Assembly (NCBI GenBank): GCA_949286295.1
Contig: CASECK010000043.1
Location: forward strand, 1-6,222
Length of the DNA: 6,222 bases
From: an uncultured bacterium
Lineage (GTDB): Bacteria; Bacillota; Clostridia; Oscillospirales; Oscillospiraceae
Direction: 5' to 3'
Part shown: in pieces, positions 5,175 through 6,222 of the stretch
Numbering within the stretch: position 1 is the stretch's first letter
Layout: each line of letters opens with the position of its first letter
Translations under genes and position numbers: made by a program
The notes under the pieces: generated by a model
Told to the model about the DNA's origin: nothing
Database searches by the model: none
What the model saw: only the letters and a program-made list of their open reading frames with translations

Positions 5175-5376
5175 ATACCATTCACCGCGCGCCCACGCCG
5201 CCTCGCCTTCTCTCCAGACCGGACCCGCCGGGCCGGACTCTGGTCTCGCCCGGCCTGGGAAATACCGGTTTTCACCGTCTCTTTCAGCGCAAATCAGACA
5301 CGCTCAGGCGTGTCTTACATTTTGCTCCCGCTCCCATTAAACTTTTCTTAAATTTCCCCTGTTTTCCTGTTTTTGC
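5175..5376 (+). other. Intergenic stretch between tRNA-Thr and the membrane-protein gene, no gene seen
   Basis: No open frame here has a ribosome binding site or a recognisable product. Two inverted repeats are visible. One is a G+C-rich stem at 5228-5236/5250-5258 with a 13-nt loop and no T run. The other is a perfect 8-bp stem AGACACGC/GCGTGTCT at 5296-5303/5308-5315 with a TCAG loop, followed only by TACATTTT, so at best a weak terminator. From about 5335 the sequence becomes A+T- and T-rich, leading into the promoter at 5377. No promoter that would make an RNA from 5175-5330 was found, so a small RNA is not called. Confidence 0.5.
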
Positions 5377-5405
5377 TTGCAAAGAAAAGCGCCTTCTGAT
5401 ACAAT
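5377..5405 (+). promoter_or_regulatory. Promoter of the membrane-protein gene
   Basis: TTGCAA (-35, 5377-5382), 17-nt spacer, TACAAT (-10, 5400-5405) preceded by TGA, giving an extended -10. T-rich sequence lies upstream of the -35. Predicted start is near 5412, giving a leader of about 75 nt. Confidence 0.75.
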
Positions 5406-5447
5406 AATAACTTGAACAGATATGCTGAGGCTCCTCGGCAGACTCTA

Positions 5448-5465
5448 CGGGCCGGGGCCGGCCCG
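5448..5465 (+). other. 18-bp perfect palindrome in the leader just before the ribosome binding site
   Basis: CGGGCCGGGGCCGGCCCG is fully self-complementary and can fold as a 7-bp hairpin with a 4-nt loop in the mRNA. It ends 4 nt before AAGGAG (5470-5475), the ribosome binding site for the ATG at 5487. A weaker stem-loop (GCTGAG/CTCGGC, 5424-5439) precedes it. It could be an RNA structure near the ribosome site or a DNA-binding site; the sequence does not decide. Confidence 0.5.
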
Positions 5466-5486
5466 CGGCAAGGAGAATGAAATCGC

Positions 5487-6222
5487 ATGGATAAGAAACA
5501 GAGAGAAGCCCGCCGGCACCAGGAGGACGTCGCCCTGAGCCGCGCCCTGCTCTGGGTGGCGGCGGCCGTGGTCCTGGAGGGCCTGCTGGTGCTTGTCAAC
5601 CGCTTCTATATCAACTATAATGTGCACGCTGTGGACGTGGCCATCATCTTTGACCGGGTCCTGCGGACGCTGCGGGTGGCCTGCCCCGTCCTTGCGGCCG
5701 CCGCGCTGGCCTGGTCCGCTCTGGCCTTCCGCCGCGCTCAAAAGGCCACCCTCCCCCTGCTGGCCGCCGCCGGCGCCGGCGCTCTGGCTGTGTGTTCCCA
5801 TGTGGCCGTGAAATTTAAGGACGTGGGCGTGTCCATGCTGTTCTGGCTGGTCATCGCCTGGGCCGTGCTGGCCATGGTCTATTATATCTACCAGAAGGAA
5901 TTTTTTTTGGCCGCCTGCGCCACCGGAATGTCGGTGCTGGGGCTGTGGTTCGTCCGGTATGGCGGCCTGAGCATCGAGTCCGGCCTTCTCCTGGCGGCCA
6001 TTGTGGGGGTGCTGGCCGTCGTCCTGCTGCTGAAGAAGCATGACGGCGTCCTGCCGGTCCAGCCCCCTGTTTCGTTCCTCCCCCGCGACTGCGGCTATCC
6101 CGTGGTGCTGGTCAGCTGCCTGGCCAGCGCGGCCGCCCTGGCCGCGGCGCTGGCCCTGGGCGCCGTGGCCGCCTACTACCTGATTTTCGTGATGCTGGCC
6201 TGGATTTTCGCCCTGTTTGTGT
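5487..6222 (+). CDS. Multi-pass membrane protein of unknown function (3' end outside window)
   Basis: The frame is open from ATG at 5487 to the window end, 245 codons without a stop. AAGGAG at 5470-5475 lies 11 nt upstream and a promoter lies at 5377-5405. An ATG at 5477 hits a stop after five codons. The protein begins with a charged cytoplasmic-looking segment (MDKKQREARRHQEDVALSR) and then has about seven or eight hydrophobic segments, near residues 20-38, 64-81, 88-105, 115-135, 138-156, 163-182, 205-225 and 226-245. No signal peptidase site, catalytic motif or known transporter signature is seen. A polar loop with three prolines (189-200) separates segments six and seven. Positive residues (RR at 82-83, KK at 183-184) border the segments. 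I do not recognise the family. Codon use and G+C content match the neighbours, so it looks native. A T8 run at 5901-5908 lies inside the frame. Confidence 0.8.
   Translation, partial: MDKKQREARRHQEDVALSRALLWVAAAVVLEGLLVLVNRFYINYNVHAVDVAIIFDRVLRTLRVACPVLAAAALAWSALAFRRAQKATLPLLAAAGAGALAVCSHVAVKFKDVGVSMLFWLVIAWAVLAMVYYIYQKEFFLAACATGMSVLGLWFVRYGGLSIESGLLLAAIVGVLAVVLLLKKHDGVLPVQPPVSFLPRDCGYPVVLVSCLASAAALAAALALGAVAAYYLIFVMLAWIFALFV

Noticed and set aside
4845..5340. Small frames across the tRNA region, including peptides with WWESNPRP, VVGIEPTACS and GVEQLTRNEQAVGSIPT
   Set aside because: These are familiar false peptides obtained by translating tRNA genes on either strand; the DNA is the tRNA-Thr cloverleaf.
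5120..5400. tRNA-Thr 3' end as an attachment site for an integrated element
   Set aside because: No integrase gene and no second copy of the tRNA 3' end is seen downstream, and the neighbouring genes look native in composition.
5445..6041. 198-codon - strand frame opposite the membrane-protein gene
   Set aside because: It is His/Gln/Gly-rich without family resemblance. The + strand frame has promoter, RBS and coherent hydrophobic segments.
1..6222. CRISPR arrays, insertion sequences, riboswitches of known class
   Set aside because: No regularly spaced repeats, transposase-like protein, terminal inverted repeats or recognisable riboswitch core were seen on either strand.

Overview
The window is G+C-rich bacterial chromosome with canonical sigma-A type promoters, AGGAGG-type ribosome binding sites and intrinsic terminators. 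Together with a phosphotransbutyrylase/butyrate kinase pair and the style of the protein sequences, this points to a high-G+C butyrate-forming Clostridia, most likely an Oscillospiraceae relative of Flavonifractor/Pseudoflavonifractor/Lawsonibacter. The genus is inference; no lineage marker in the window fixes it.

Layout, left to right. (1) 1-477 is the 3' end of a + strand glycogen/starch phosphorylase gene, entering just before its PLP lysine and closed by a strong hairpin terminator at 485-519. (2) 576-1757, - strand, is a complete class I/II PLP-dependent aminotransferase of about 393 aa. (3) 1758-2028 is a divergent regulatory region with two clear promoters, one for the aminotransferase (-) and one for the next gene (+). 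(4) 2029-2784, + strand, encodes a 251-aa free-standing N-terminal domain of PTS enzyme I. The active-site histidine is present, the PEP-binding C-terminal barrel is absent, and the protein stops at the natural domain boundary. (5) A perfect 18-bp hairpin at 2794-2835 separates it from the convergent (6) ptb-buk operon on the - strand: ptb at 3950-4873 and buk at 2841-3929, the butyryl-CoA to butyryl-phosphate to butyrate + ATP branch. (7) 5063-5137 is a solitary tRNA-Thr(CGU) with its own promoter and terminator. (8) After a 349-nt stretch without a protein gene, a + strand gene for an unrecognised multi-pass membrane protein starts at 5487 and runs off the window.

How the genes relate. ptb and buk form one operon that makes ATP from butyryl-CoA. 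The phosphorylase releases glucose-1-phosphate from glycogen and the aminotransferase handles amino/keto acid exchange, so most of the window is ordinary carbon and energy metabolism with each gene on its own promoter. The unusual element is the enzyme I N-terminal domain. Without the PEP-binding half it cannot be charged by PEP in the usual way, so it must exchange phosphate with HPr or another phosphodonor, act as a regulator, or be vestigial. It lies tail to tail with an acyl-phosphate-producing operon, which makes an acyl-phosphate/PTS link worth testing, but the sequence does not demonstrate one. Three of the inferred mRNA leaders also carry a compact G+C-rich hairpin between the predicted transcription start and the ribosome binding site.
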